From an uncultured Caulobacteraceae bacterium (lineage in GTDB: Bacteria > Pseudomonadota > Alphaproteobacteria > Caulobacterales > Caulobacteraceae), in contig CALEOQ010000179.1 in NCBI GenBank assembly GCA_937910255.1, forward strand, positions 1 to 24,905: 24,905 nucleotides of DNA, given 5' to 3'. This document shows positions 6,959 through 17,634 of this stretch, piece after piece (the stretch's first letter is position 1; the number at the start of each line of letters is the position of its first letter). The translations under genes were made by a program, and so were the position numbers. The notes under the pieces are model-generated. The model made no database searches and was not told where the DNA came from. It was given only the letters and a program-made list of their open reading frames with translations.

Positions 6959-8671
6959 ATGCCCACGGTGCGTTTCGCAGGTCCTCCCACAGTCAAGTAC
7001 GTATCTGAAGGAGCAGGCTACCTCGAGCACCAGATCCTTCTATCCGAGGCGACTAGCCTCCCGGTTTCGATCACCGTCGAGGGGCCGGCGTACCGGCAAG
7101 GCGACATGGACGTCTCGACCCAGACGCTGACGTTTCAGCCGGGACAGACCTCTATGACTTGGCGGGTGGCGATCAACGAAGACGCCCAGTATGAAGGCAA
7201 CGAGGTCTTTGGCTTTCGCATCGCCTCGGCAACGAACGCCACCGTCGATATGTCGGTTGAGGGCGTCACGGCCGTCCGTGAGCTGCTTGGCTACATCGTC
7301 GACAATGATGCTCCGGCGGGACCGACCGTTCGTTTCGAAGGCCCACCTTCGGTAAAATACGTGTCCGAAGGCGCCGGATACCTCGAGCATCGCATCGTCC
7401 TCTCCCAGGCCTCCAACTCCCCGGTAACGGTCACTGTGGAAGGTCAGTCATACCGGCAGGGAGACATGGATGTTTCCACGCAGACTCTGACCTTTCAGCC
7501 AGGGCAGACTTCTCTCACGTGGCGCGTCACGATCAACGAAGATGCCCAATACGAGGGCGATGAGGTCTTTAGCTTCCGCATTGCCTCCGCCACAAATGCG
7601 GTGGTCGACATGTCGGTCGAGGGCGTCACCTCCGTCCGTGAGCTGCTTGGTTACATCATCGACAACGATACGCCGACAGGGCCAACTGTTCGTTTCGAAG
7701 GTCCTGCTTCGGTAAAATACGTGTCCGAGGGCGCCGGCCATCTCGAGCATCGGATCACTCTCTCCCAAGCCTCCAACCTACCGGTGACAGTCACGGTGGA
7801 AGGGCCTGGTTACCGCCAGGGAGACATGGATGTTTCGACCCAAACGCTGACGTTTCAGCCAGGACAGACGTCTCTCACGTGGCGCGTGGCGATCAACGAG
7901 GACAGCCAGTACGAGGGCGATGAAGTTTTCAGCTTCCGCATCGCCTCTGCCACGAACGCTACAGTCGACATGTCCTTCGATGGTGTCACGGCAGTCCGCG
8001 AACTGCTTGGCTACATCGTCGACAATGATGTGGTGAACGGGACGCCGGGAAATGACCAGCTAACGGCCGACGCGAAGGGCTCGGCTCTTCTTGGTGGTTC
8101 TGGCAACGACACAATTACCGGAGGAACTGCTCAAGACTACCTACGTGGTGACGAGGGCAACGACCAACTCGCGGGTAGCGACGCCTTCGATGACCTTCAC
8201 GGGAACATGGGTGACGACACTGTCTCGGGCGGCCGGGGAGACGATTGGGTCGTGGGCGGCAAAGATCAGGACCTGCTCAACGGCGACCAAGGCAACGACA
8301 TCGTCTACGGCAACATCGGCAATGACTGGTGCGACGGCGGCGAAGGCAATGACATCGTCCGTGGCGGACGGGATAATGATGTCGTGTTGGGCCAGGCAGG
8401 CAATGACTGGCTTGCTGGTGATCGCGGCTCCGACACTCTAACTGGGGGCTCGGGCGCGGATATCTTCCATACATTCGGCGACGCAGGCCTTGATGTGGTG
8501 ACGGACTTCAACCGCGCTGAGGGCGATCGTGTCTTGTTGGCCCCAGGCACGACCTACAATCTCACCCAGCTCGGCTCGGACACCGTCATCGACATGGGTG
8601 GTGGAAATCAGATGATCCTGGTTGGTGTCTCGATGCAGAGCCTGACCGGAGACTGGATCATCGGCGCATAG
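6959..8671 (+). CDS. Calx-beta/RTX repeat protein, probable type I secretion substrate
   Basis: A 570-residue acidic protein with no signal peptide. Residues 1-358 are three 120-residue Calx-beta-like units, each starting PTVRF.GP..VKYVSEGAG and ending GYI(V/I)DND. Residues 360-510 carry about eleven RTX nonapeptides (GGSGNDTIT, GDEGNDQLA, GGEGNDIVR and so on), known to bind calcium and fold outside the cell. The last 60 residues (ADIFHTF.DAGLDVVTDFN, then GDRVLLAPG) are the serralysin-type C-terminal secretion region. No ABC, MFP or TolC-type exporter genes are in the window, so export must use one encoded elsewhere. The start ATG lacks a good ribosome site; TATAAT occurs at 6878-6883 without a convincing -35. 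Adhesin or extracellular matrix function is only a guess. Confidence 0.85.
   Translation: MPTVRFAGPPTVKYVSEGAGYLEHQILLSEATSLPVSITVEGPAYRQGDMDVSTQTLTFQPGQTSMTWRVAINEDAQYEGNEVFGFRIASATNATVDMSVEGVTAVRELLGYIVDNDAPAGPTVRFEGPPSVKYVSEGAGYLEHRIVLSQASNSPVTVTVEGQSYRQGDMDVSTQTLTFQPGQTSLTWRVTINEDAQYEGDEVFSFRIASATNAVVDMSVEGVTSVRELLGYIIDNDTPTGPTVRFEGPASVKYVSEGAGHLEHRITLSQASNLPVTVTVEGPGYRQGDMDVSTQTLTFQPGQTSLTWRVAINEDSQYEGDEVFSFRIASATNATVDMSFDGVTAVRELLGYIVDNDVVNGTPGNDQLTADAKGSALLGGSGNDTITGGTAQDYLRGDEGNDQLAGSDAFDDLHGNMGDDTVSGGRGDDWVVGGKDQDLLNGDQGNDIVYGNIGNDWCDGGEGNDIVRGGRDNDVVLGQAGNDWLAGDRGSDTLTGGSGADIFHTFGDAGLDVVTDFNRAEGDRVLLAPGTTYNLTQLGSDTVIDMGGGNQMILVGVSMQSLTGDWIIGA
6962..8036 (+). repeat. Three 360-bp direct repeats (Calx-beta-like units)
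   Basis: Units begin near 6962, 7322 and 7682 with an exact 360-bp period. The protein copies are highly similar, while many differences in DNA fall at third codon positions, so the repeats are selected for protein sequence and are not a very recent copy. Confidence 0.85.
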
Positions 8672-8701
8672 GCACGCCCGGCCGGCAGCAACCCCTTTGT
8701 C

Positions 8702-8725
8702 GGCTTCCTGCTCATTAAGGAAGCC
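8702..8725. terminator. Possible bidirectional terminator between convergent genes
   Basis: GGCTTCCT at 8702-8709 pairs with AGGAAGCC at 8718-8725 across an eight-base loop. It lies between the RTX gene and the end of hsdR, which converge. There is no strong T-run on either side, so Rho-independent action is uncertain. Confidence 0.4.
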
Positions 8726-8772
8726 TCTCACTAGGTAGCGTACCGGGCAGCGCCGCGCCTCATTAGGCTGGC

Positions 8773-11700
8773 CTAGCTCGAAGCCTTGGTCACTTCCTTC
8801 AGCAGCACCTCAGCCTGCGCCAGCACCGTCTGGACCGCGCTGTCGGCGAGGTCTGGCGGGTACCCGTAATGGCGCAGGATCCGCTTCACCAGGATCCGCA
8901 TCCGGGCCCTGGCGCTCTCGCGGTGTTGCCAGTCGACGGTGACGTTGGCGCGGAGCTGCTCGAGCAGTTCGTGCGCGATCACCCGGAGCTTTTCGTCGCC
9001 CATCGCCTCCACGGCGCTCTCGTTCTCCGCGAGGGCGTCATAGAAGGCCAGCTCCTCCGGGCTCAAGCCATGCTCTTCGCCCCGCTGGTAGGCCGCCTTA
9101 AGATCGCGGGCCATGGCGATCAGCTCCTGGATCATCTCCACAGCTGACAAGGCTCCGGCGTGATAACGGGCGACGGCCTCCTCAAGGCGTGCCGAGAAGG
9201 TACGGCTCTCGACGACGTTGGTCTTCGAACGACTGACGATCTCCCCGTTCAACAGCTTCCGCAGCGCCTCCAGAGCGAGGTTCTTGCGCTCCATGCCCTG
9301 GATCTCGACCAGAAATTCGTCAGACAAGATCGAGATGTCGGGCGTCTGGATGCCGGCGACCTTGAGCACGTCGACGATCTCCGTCGAGGCTACGGCCCGG
9401 TCGATGAGCTGCTGCACGGCGAAGGCTCGGTCCGCGGCGCTGATCTTGCCGGTCAGCGTGGTTTTGGCGATGGCCGCCCGCACCGCCTGGAAGAACCCGA
9501 CCTCGTCGCGGATTTCGCGGGCCTCGTCGCTGGCTGAGGCCAGGGCATAGGCCTTGCCGAGTTCGAGGATCAGGTCCTGGTAGCGGCGGAACGCCTTCTT
9601 CTTGTCCTCGGGGGTCTTGGCTTTCGCGGCCTCGTTCTCGCTCCATTTCAGGGCCCAGTCGATGGCCCCGGCCAAGCAGCTCAGCCGCTGTATGGGCGCG
9701 CCGGTGATCCCCGGCATGTAGTCGAAGCCATGGAAGATGCCGCGTACGATCTCGTAGCATTCTAGCAGGGCGGCGACAGCGGCCTCCTCGTCGATCCCGG
9801 TCTTCTCCCGATCAGAGGCGGTGTACTGACCCAGGGCTGAGCGCAGGTTCTGGGCAATGCCGATATAGTCGACGATCAGGCCGCCGGGCTTGTCCTTGAA
9901 CACCCGGTTGACCCGCGCAATGGCCTGCATCAGGCCATGTCCGCGCATCGGTTTGTCGATGTACATGGTGTTCATGCATGGGGCGTCGAACCCGGTCAGC
10001 CACATGTCACGGACGATAACCAGACGCAGCGGGTCATCTGGCGAGCGGGCGCGCTTGGCGAGGTCATCGCGCCGCCGCTTGTTGCCAATGTGCGGTTGCC
10101 AAACCAACGGGTCTGACGCCGAGCCGGTCATGACAATCTTGATGGCGCCTGTGGCGTCATCGTCGGAGTGCCAAGCCGGCCGGAGTGCGACGATCTCATT
10201 GTAGAGGTCGACGCAGATCCGTCGGCTCATGCAAACGGCCATGGCCTTGCCATCCAGGCCGTCGATGCGGGCCTCCAGGTGCTCAACCAGGTCGGCGGCT
10301 ATGAGCGACAATCGCTTACTGGAGCCGACCAGCGCCTCCACGGTCGACCACTTGGCCTTCATCCTCTCCGCCTCGGTGAGGGTCTCATCCTCCACCAGAG
10401 CTTCGACCTCGGCGTCGATCGTCGGCTTTTCGTCTTCGTCCAGCTGGATCCTAGCCAGACGGCTCTCGTAGTAGATCGGCACTGTGGCGCCGTCCTCGAC
10501 CGCCCGGCTGATATCGTAAACATCGATGTAGTCGCCGAAGATGGCCGGTGTGTTCACGTCAGCCGCCTCGATAGGCGTGCCGGTGAAGCCGATGAAGGAG
10601 GCGTTGGGCAGGCCCTGGCGGATGTAGTGGGCGTAGCCATAGCGCCTGGCGCCGGTCTGCTGGTTCAGCCTGGCGTCGAAGCCGTACTGGCTGCGATGGG
10701 CCTCGTCGGCCATGACGATGACGTTCCGCCGATCGGTCAGCTGCGGGAAGGCCTCCTCCCCGCTCTCAGGCGAAAACTTCTGCACCGTCGTGAAGATCAC
10801 GCCGCCTGATGTCCGCTCCAGCAGAGTCTTCAGGTCCTCCCGGCTCTCAGCCCTCTGGGGCGTCTGGCGGATGAGGTCCTGGCATAGGCTGAATGTCGTA
10901 TGGAGCTGGTCGTCCAGATCGTTCCGGTCGGTCAACACAACGACAGTCGGGTTCTCCAGCTCGGGGGATTTGACCACGAGCCCCGCGAAAAAGGCCATCA
11001 GGAAGCTCTTCCCTGACCCCTGGGTGTGCCAGATCACGCCGATCTTGCGGTCGCCGTCAGGACGGCTGGCTTCAACGGCCTCGCGCAGGGCCTTCTGGGC
11101 CCCGAAGAACTGGTGGTAGCCGGCGATGATCTTGAACGGCCCCTCGCCCTTGTCGCCGAACACGGTGAAGTCGCGGATCAACGCCAGGAAGTGGGCCTTG
11201 GCGAAGACCCCCCGTAGCAGGGTTTCAAGTTCTGGCGTGCCGCGATGGGCGAAGTCCTCCCCCGTCACCGTTCGCCAGGGCATGAACCGCTCCTGGTCGG
11301 CCGTCAGCGAGCCAATGCGGGCCTCTACGCCGTCTGAGGTCACCAACACGGCGTTGGTGCGGAACAGGCTCGGGATCTGCTGGCGATAGGTCTGCAGCTG
11401 GTGGTAGGCATCGGCGATCGTGGCGTTCTCGGTGGCGGCGTTCTTCAACTCGATCACCGCGAGCGGCAGCCCATTGACGAACAGCACCAGGTCCGGCCGC
11501 CGATTGTTGCGCCCCTCGATCAGGGTGAACTGGTTGACCACCAGCCAGTCATTGGCGTCGGGATCACTGAGGTCGACCAGCCATACCTTGGCCCCGACGA
11601 TCCGGCCATCGGCCGCTCGGTATTCCACATCGACGCCATTGGCGATCATCCGGTGGATCCGGCGGTTCTCCTCCACCAGGGACGGCGTCTCGCTGGTGAC

Positions 11701-11925
11701 AAGCTGACGGATCGCCTCGTCTCGCGCCCCTTCAGGCACCGTTGGGTTGAGCCGCTCCAAGGCGGTCGAAAGGCGCTTGATCAGCAGGGGTTCGGAGAAC
11801 GACTGCCGCTGGGGCGCAGGGCCATCCGGGGCGATCGATACGCCATGAAGGTGGTTCCAGCCGAGATCCTTGAGGATTTCGATCCCGGCGTGCTCGACGA
11901 CGTCCTCGGAAAAGCCGCTGGTCAT
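8773..11925 (-). CDS. hsdR: Type I restriction enzyme, R (motor and nuclease) subunit
   Basis: A 1050-residue HsdR of usual length. The N-terminal nuclease has the PD-(D/E)xK site: D145, E159 and K161 within RRPDLVLFVNGLPLAVIELK, with a QLQTY motif at 177-181. The SF2 motor follows: TQGSGKS Walker A at 301-307, TDRNDLDDQ, DEAH at 407-410, GFTGTP, and ARVNR as motif VI. The C-terminal helical part would contact the methyltransferase. HsdR translocates DNA and cuts when HsdM2S meets unmethylated sites. It is the last gene of the minus-strand block and its ATG at 11925 overlaps the gmrSD-like stop (ATGA), implying coupled translation. No damage is seen. Confidence 0.95.
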   Translation of the reverse strand: MTSGFSEDVVEHAGIEILKDLGWNHLHGVSIAPDGPAPQRQSFSEPLLIKRLSTALERLNPTVPEGARDEAIRQLVTSETPSLVEENRRIHRMIANGVDVEYRAADGRIVGAKVWLVDLSDPDANDWLVVNQFTLIEGRNNRRPDLVLFVNGLPLAVIELKNAATENATIADAYHQLQTYRQQIPSLFRTNAVLVTSDGVEARIGSLTADQERFMPWRTVTGEDFAHRGTPELETLLRGVFAKAHFLALIRDFTVFGDKGEGPFKIIAGYHQFFGAQKALREAVEASRPDGDRKIGVIWHTQGSGKSFLMAFFAGLVVKSPELENPTVVVLTDRNDLDDQLHTTFSLCQDLIRQTPQRAESREDLKTLLERTSGGVIFTTVQKFSPESGEEAFPQLTDRRNVIVMADEAHRSQYGFDARLNQQTGARRYGYAHYIRQGLPNASFIGFTGTPIEAADVNTPAIFGDYIDVYDISRAVEDGATVPIYYESRLARIQLDEDEKPTIDAEVEALVEDETLTEAERMKAKWSTVEALVGSSKRLSLIAADLVEHLEARIDGLDGKAMAVCMSRRICVDLYNEIVALRPAWHSDDDATGAIKIVMTGSASDPLVWQPHIGNKRRRDDLAKRARSPDDPLRLVIVRDMWLTGFDAPCMNTMYIDKPMRGHGLMQAIARVNRVFKDKPGGLIVDYIGIAQNLRSALGQYTASDREKTGIDEEAAVAALLECYEIVRGIFHGFDYMPGITGAPIQRLSCLAGAIDWALKWSENEAAKAKTPEDKKKAFRRYQDLILELGKAYALASASDEAREIRDEVGFFQAVRAAIAKTTLTGKISAADRAFAVQQLIDRAVASTEIVDVLKVAGIQTPDISILSDEFLVEIQGMERKNLALEALRKLLNGEIVSRSKTNVVESRTFSARLEEAVARYHAGALSAVEMIQELIAMARDLKAAYQRGEEHGLSPEELAFYDALAENESAVEAMGDEKLRVIAHELLEQLRANVTVDWQHRESARARMRILVKRILRHYGYPPDLADSAVQTVLAQAEVLLKEVTKASS

Positions 11926-13748
11926 AGGGCTGAGTGCGGCTTGTTAAATGGCGCAACGTCCCACACTTCGTGGGCGAGGCGGGTCAGATAGTCCTTACGG
12001 CTCTGAACGGCCTGAATGTTCCAGTCGGGGAATGACTGAAGCCGTTGGACGGTCTTAGTGATCCGGTCAGCAACACCAACCTCCTGACCATCCTTGCTGC
12101 CCTGGCAGCGCGTCAGCAGGAACTTCGAAGAGGCGTAGATCGGCGCCTTGTAGGAATACTTCTGGTTGGAGATCGCCCGGTTGATGGAGCTTTCGAGGAG
12201 AAGGAGGTTGCCGAGGCTCTGGACGATGTCTGGGTCCTTCGCGCCCTCCCCAAACTCGGCGGCGGCCTCTGCCTCAGCACCGGCCGCCAGAATGTGCTCG
12301 ATATCGTTGGACCCCGCCGTGTAGTCGGCGAGGTTGCTCCGCCCTTCGCTGGGGCCGTAGGCCAGCAGATCGACATGCTGGGTCAGCTTCGCCAGCACAT
12401 ACTTCAATCGGAACAGGCGCGTGTCATATGTGTGCAGGCCGACGATCGAGAGGCTGAAGTCGAGGCTCAGGTCGTTCCGCTCGGACGCGAACGCCTTCTC
12501 GAACTCATCGAACCCGCCATCGCCAGCCTTTGATAGCCGGTGGGCCGCATCGACGATCCGCCTCTCATAGGCTTTGCCCGGCGTGCCCGTGATCAGCCAC
12601 ACGAACATCGTCTTTTCGGTTTCGTCGGCCAGGCGAGTAAAATTCGCCGCAGAAAGCTTGCGGCCGGCGAGCAGCAGGATGAAGTGCTGCTTGATTGCCC
12701 GTCCGCCGAGGATCTGAGTGTTGGTGACACCCGGTTCGACACCCCCATTCGCGTTTCGGCCACTAGCAAAATTGGCATAGGCCTTTGCCGCCGCGAGCAG
12801 TTCATCGGCGAACTTGAGCGGCGCCTCTGCGTGTCCTGTCAGGCTCGCATTCTTCTGGAACCAGTCGTAGATCCCGTCCTCGCGCAGATTGCTGTCGAGG
12901 TCGTAGGTCGCCAGAAGGTAATATCGCAGGAACCGGAGGGGCTTCTCGCCGGCCTGGTACAGGGCGTCTGTCAGCTCCTTCCATCGCGCCTTCAGCTTGG
13001 TGAAGTCGTCCGGGCTGGCGTTCATGAACAGGAGGTTCTTGAGGAGGTCCATCGCATCGAGGCCAACCCCGCGATCGTTGATCGTCTCGAATATCTTCAA
13101 GGCTTTGGCGATCGTCGGCGTTTCGATCCGGATCACCTTCACCTTGTTCACGAGGTAGCCGTAGAAGCGCGTGATCTGGACCGGGTCGTCCTTGAAGTAC
13201 GCCCTCAGGAAGTCGCGCACCTTGTCATAGGCATTGCCGATATTGCGGATCGAGCGGGTTCCGTCGCGCTTCGCAGAAGCCGCCTCGCCAGCGGCGTAGG
13301 CTTCAAGGATGCCCTTGGCGTCCTCGTACTGGAGATCGAGCCGGAGCCGGCGTGTGGTCGCGCCCTGCCAGTCTACCGAGCTGGCTGCGATCTGGGTCTT
13401 GAGTTCCTCTGGAACGGGGGCGCCCAGGTCCACAAGCGCGTCTCGAATGGCGCAGATGGTCAGAAACGAGGTCGTCGTGCGCTGCTGACCGTCCACCAGC
13501 TCAAACACGTCGTCCTCGCCTTTGCAGACGACGATTGTGCCAACGAAATATTCGGGCGCGAAATGCTGGGTCGCATTCTCGTACTCGGTGAAGATGTCGG
13601 CCAGAAACTGATCGACCTCCTCTCCCCCCTCACCCTTCGGGTTGGTTTCACCCCAGACGTACTCACGCTGGTAGTCGGGAACACGATAGAAGTCCTGAAA
13701 CAGACGCTTCAGGGTCATATCGGTCGAAACGATGCTTTGTTCTGCCAC
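11922..13748 (-). CDS. GmrSD-like (DUF262 plus DUF1524) modification-dependent nuclease homologue
   Basis: A 608-residue protein with both halves of the GmrS/GmrD pair in one chain. The N-terminal DUF262 part shows VPDYQREYVW at 23-32, FVGTIV at 68-73, LVDGQQRTTT at 84-93 (the ParB-like nucleotide-binding signature) and FETINDRGVGLDAMDLLKN at 220-238. The C-terminal DUF1524 part shows NDIEHIL at 481-487, LGNLLLLE near 512-519 and SNQ at 527-529, the HNH-type nuclease region, although the proline usual after HIL is replaced by alanine. Known family: type IV enzymes that cut modified phage DNA. The start is GTG at 13748 behind a GGGGGG stretch. It is co-translated with hsdR and lies in a type I locus. 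Confidence 0.85.
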   Translation of the reverse strand: MAEQSIVSTDMTLKRLFQDFYRVPDYQREYVWGETNPKGEGGEEVDQFLADIFTEYENATQHFAPEYFVGTIVVCKGEDDVFELVDGQQRTTTSFLTICAIRDALVDLGAPVPEELKTQIAASSVDWQGATTRRLRLDLQYEDAKGILEAYAAGEAASAKRDGTRSIRNIGNAYDKVRDFLRAYFKDDPVQITRFYGYLVNKVKVIRIETPTIAKALKIFETINDRGVGLDAMDLLKNLLFMNASPDDFTKLKARWKELTDALYQAGEKPLRFLRYYLLATYDLDSNLREDGIYDWFQKNASLTGHAEAPLKFADELLAAAKAYANFASGRNANGGVEPGVTNTQILGGRAIKQHFILLLAGRKLSAANFTRLADETEKTMFVWLITGTPGKAYERRIVDAAHRLSKAGDGGFDEFEKAFASERNDLSLDFSLSIVGLHTYDTRLFRLKYVLAKLTQHVDLLAYGPSEGRSNLADYTAGSNDIEHILAAGAEAEAAAEFGEGAKDPDIVQSLGNLLLLESSINRAISNQKYSYKAPIYASSKFLLTRCQGSKDGQEVGVADRITKTVQRLQSFPDWNIQAVQSRKDYLTRLAHEVWDVAPFNKPHSAL

Positions 13749-14052
13749 GCGTGTCCCCCCAAGGACGGTCTCTGACGTACTTCACGCCGATTAGGCCCGC
13801 CGTCTCTCCGCGGGCTTGTGGCTCGCCAAATCACGACAAGCGACGTTGTGGCTCACTTTCGTCATTTCATGAGCCCCAACCTGATTTGATGCGAATGGAT
13901 GAGCCCCAAAACGCTTCACGCCCTTCGTCGATGTTGAGGAGGCGGCTGGCGCACGACTTCGCGCCCGCGCTCCGTACCATCGGGCAGAGCCGAAGCCACT
14001 GAGCGGATCCAGCCCGGGGCGTTCGACATTGCGAACGGAATGTCATGAGCGA
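13749..14052. other. 304-base gap without a gene, holding the motif array
   Basis: No convincing coding frame on either strand. It separates the end of the 140-residue orf from the GTG start of the gmrSD-like gene and is the only sizeable gap in the restriction block, so it probably carries a promoter for gmrSD and hsdR. The four-copy motif array at 13816-13909 is its main feature. The nonamer CTTCACGCC occurs on both sides, at 13780-13788 and 13914-13922. Confidence 0.6.
13816..13909. promoter_or_regulatory. Symmetric array of four TTG(T/G)GGCTC motifs upstream of gmrSD-hsdR
   Basis: TTGTGGCTC occurs at 13816-13824 and 13846-13854. Its near reverse complement GAGCCCCAA occurs at 13871-13879 and 13901-13909. 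Copies in the same orientation are spaced exactly 30 bp and the whole array is symmetric about 13862.5, while sequence between motifs is not conserved. This looks like an operator array or the fused ends of an insertion element; which of these is not decided by the sequence. Confidence 0.6.
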
Positions 14053-14475
14053 TCACACGCCACCTGCTGCCGATGCAGCAAGGAGCTGATCGAGGATTTC
14101 GCCCAGCTGAGCCAGTGAGTCTGGAGCGAAGCATATTAGGTCAGCATCTGCGAGCTGAGGCATCGTCTTCAGGGCACTGTGCCGGCCATAGACCGGGTGC
14201 CCGTCACTGCCAAGTCTGCTCCAGAGCTTGGAGCCAGGTGATGGCGTCTGAGCTATAGCGCCGCCCACCAAATGACCGGCCACGTTCGCCAGCACCCAAA
14301 GGTTCGGACGGCTTTCAGAACCCCGCTCAAACATTACCTCCAGAGGCGAGCCGCCCGGCGCTACAAGCATGTAGCGGCGCGCTTTGCTGTCCTGGTGTTT
14401 GACGGGGTGTTCCTCACAGAGGGCGTCCAGAAGCGCAACAGCGGCAGACTTGATCAGCGCGCGATCCGTGCTCAT
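14053..14475 (-). CDS. Conserved-type hypothetical protein in the type I restriction operon
   Basis: A 140-residue soluble protein of unknown function. Visible features: a helical start (ALIKSAAVALLDAL), KARRYMLVAPG, PLEVMFERG, PNLWVLANVAG, then PVYGRHSALKTM and ADLICFAPDS ahead of a final helix. No catalytic motif, membrane segment or zinc site is evident. Its ATG at 14475 overlaps the hsdS stop (ATGA), so it is almost certainly translated with hsdS and works with, or is carried along by, the restriction system. It could be a small regulator or an anti-restriction-safety factor, but I have no evidence for either. Confidence 0.75.
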   Translation of the reverse strand: MSTDRALIKSAAVALLDALCEEHPVKHQDSKARRYMLVAPGGSPLEVMFERGSESRPNLWVLANVAGHLVGGAIAQTPSPGSKLWSRLGSDGHPVYGRHSALKTMPQLADADLICFAPDSLAQLGEILDQLLAASAAGGV

Positions 14476-15776
14476 GCGGCGATCTCGCAGTTCACGTCAC
14501 CTACCCTAATCTCCCCCGACATGAGGCGGGGCAGGAGGTAGTCGCGCATTTCCGCAAGGGTGCGGCTTTCGGCGCGAAGCGCCAGACTCCGCCTCAGCAC
14601 CGGGTCTACCAGCTCCTCAAAGGCCGCGAAGGCTCCAGGGTCGCCAACGACCAGCTTCGTTTGAAGCAACGCTGGCGGCGAGATGCGCTGATGGCTCTTC
14701 GACGTTCCGGTGACCATGCCTTCCATAATCTGACGGACAGTCGGGTCGCGGAACAGGAAGTAGAGAAGCCCTCGCCCCGCCGCCGGCTTCGGCGTGAAGA
14801 CAAGGAACTCTGTGGAAGCGACCTGAGGTGCCCCAACGTAGTCATTGGGAGCCCAAACGCGGAGAATTTCGGGATTGAGCTTCGAGACCAGCACCGCTCC
14901 CGGAGGAACTAGAACCTTGTTACTCTTGATACTGGCACCTGGGTCACGGGCAGGTTCTTGACCCGCATCATAGGCGGGCAGGCTGTAATGCTCGAACAAC
15001 GTTTGTGGGGATTTTTGCGGGTCGACAGCGCCCTTGCAATGGGTGGCGACGTCGGACAGCGCCATGAGACGCCACCCTAGCGGAAGCTCGTCCTCACCCA
15101 ATGCCGCCGGAAACAGCGCCACCAACTCCGCCGCACGGGCGGGATCGGGCGTGAGGCCGCCCATGATGGCGATGGGGTCGGTGGCGCCGGCGAGCTTGCG
15201 GCGCACGGGGCCGAAGTCGACGAACCAGTCGCGGAAGATCGCCTGGGCCATTGCCTCCAGCGTCTCGTTCATCCGCCTGTTTAGCTCGATCTTGTCGTCG
15301 AGCGAGCCGAGAACGCGACCTATTGCTACCTGTTCGGCGAAATCTGGCAGCTTGATGGGAAGCGCGCCAAACGTACTCTTGTTCATAATTGGCTGGGCAG
15401 CGCCGCCAGCCAGGTTCCTGATCTCCGCCCGGCGAGCTGACAGGTTGTAATATACATAAAGCGGATCAATCCCCGCATTTAGTATGATCGTATTGATCTG
15501 CTGATTGGTAACGAAATCGCCCCGAACGACCGCGGACTTTCCCATGTCGGAGCCGATGCACGAGACGACCACTGCTGGCCCTTGCACTCGGGATGATCGA
15601 ACAACCTGCGCTCCAGCTTCGGTGAGGCATCTAAGAGTGCGCTCAATGCAGCGCCGTCCGTCCATGTCGGATGGCGTTACGAATGGAACTGCTCCGCCGT
15701 AGTTCGACTGGTCGCTCGTCGGCGGTGTCTTGCCCGTCACTATTCTACCAATGTCGGAGAGGCTCAACGTGCGCAT
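14472..15776 (-). CDS. hsdS: Type I restriction enzyme, specificity subunit
   Basis: A 434-residue HsdS. It has two target-recognition halves, each starting with a typical short element (SLSDIGRIVTGKTPPTSD near 4-21; ALSDVATHCKGA near 245-256), separated by a conserved helical spacer (EQVAIGRVLGSLDDKIELN.RMNETLEAMAQAIF.DWFVDF, about 158-200) and closed by a C-terminal helix (LRAESRTLAEMRDYLLPRLMSGEI). The two halves would define a bipartite target that cannot be read from sequence. The ATG at 15776 follows the hsdM stop with one base between (TGAGATG). The frame is intact. Confidence 0.95.
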   Translation of the reverse strand: MRTLSLSDIGRIVTGKTPPTSDQSNYGGAVPFVTPSDMDGRRCIERTLRCLTEAGAQVVRSSRVQGPAVVVSCIGSDMGKSAVVRGDFVTNQQINTIILNAGIDPLYVYYNLSARRAEIRNLAGGAAQPIMNKSTFGALPIKLPDFAEQVAIGRVLGSLDDKIELNRRMNETLEAMAQAIFRDWFVDFGPVRRKLAGATDPIAIMGGLTPDPARAAELVALFPAALGEDELPLGWRLMALSDVATHCKGAVDPQKSPQTLFEHYSLPAYDAGQEPARDPGASIKSNKVLVPPGAVLVSKLNPEILRVWAPNDYVGAPQVASTEFLVFTPKPAAGRGLLYFLFRDPTVRQIMEGMVTGTSKSHQRISPPALLQTKLVVGDPGAFAAFEELVDPVLRRSLALRAESRTLAEMRDYLLPRLMSGEIRVGDVNCEIAA

Positions 15777-15777
15777 C

Positions 15778-17634
<1,857 letters not shown>

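Noticed and set aside
1990..8036. Diversity-generating retroelement target in the repeat proteins
   Set aside because: No reverse transcriptase gene and no template repeat with adenine-specific differences is visible.
8037..8500. CRISPR-like or DNA repeat array in the RTX region
   Set aside because: The short repeats encode RTX nonapeptides in frame and vary as protein repeats do; there are no constant repeats with unique spacers anywhere in the window.
10168..10809. Plus-strand frame of 213 codons within hsdR
   Set aside because: Antisense to conserved HsdR motor motifs; no independent evidence of coding.
12540..13775. Long open frame (411 codons) on the plus strand opposite the gmrSD-like gene
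   Set aside because: It is the antisense of a gene with clear DUF262/DUF1524 motifs; the translation has no recognisable domain and its length follows from GC-rich codon use.
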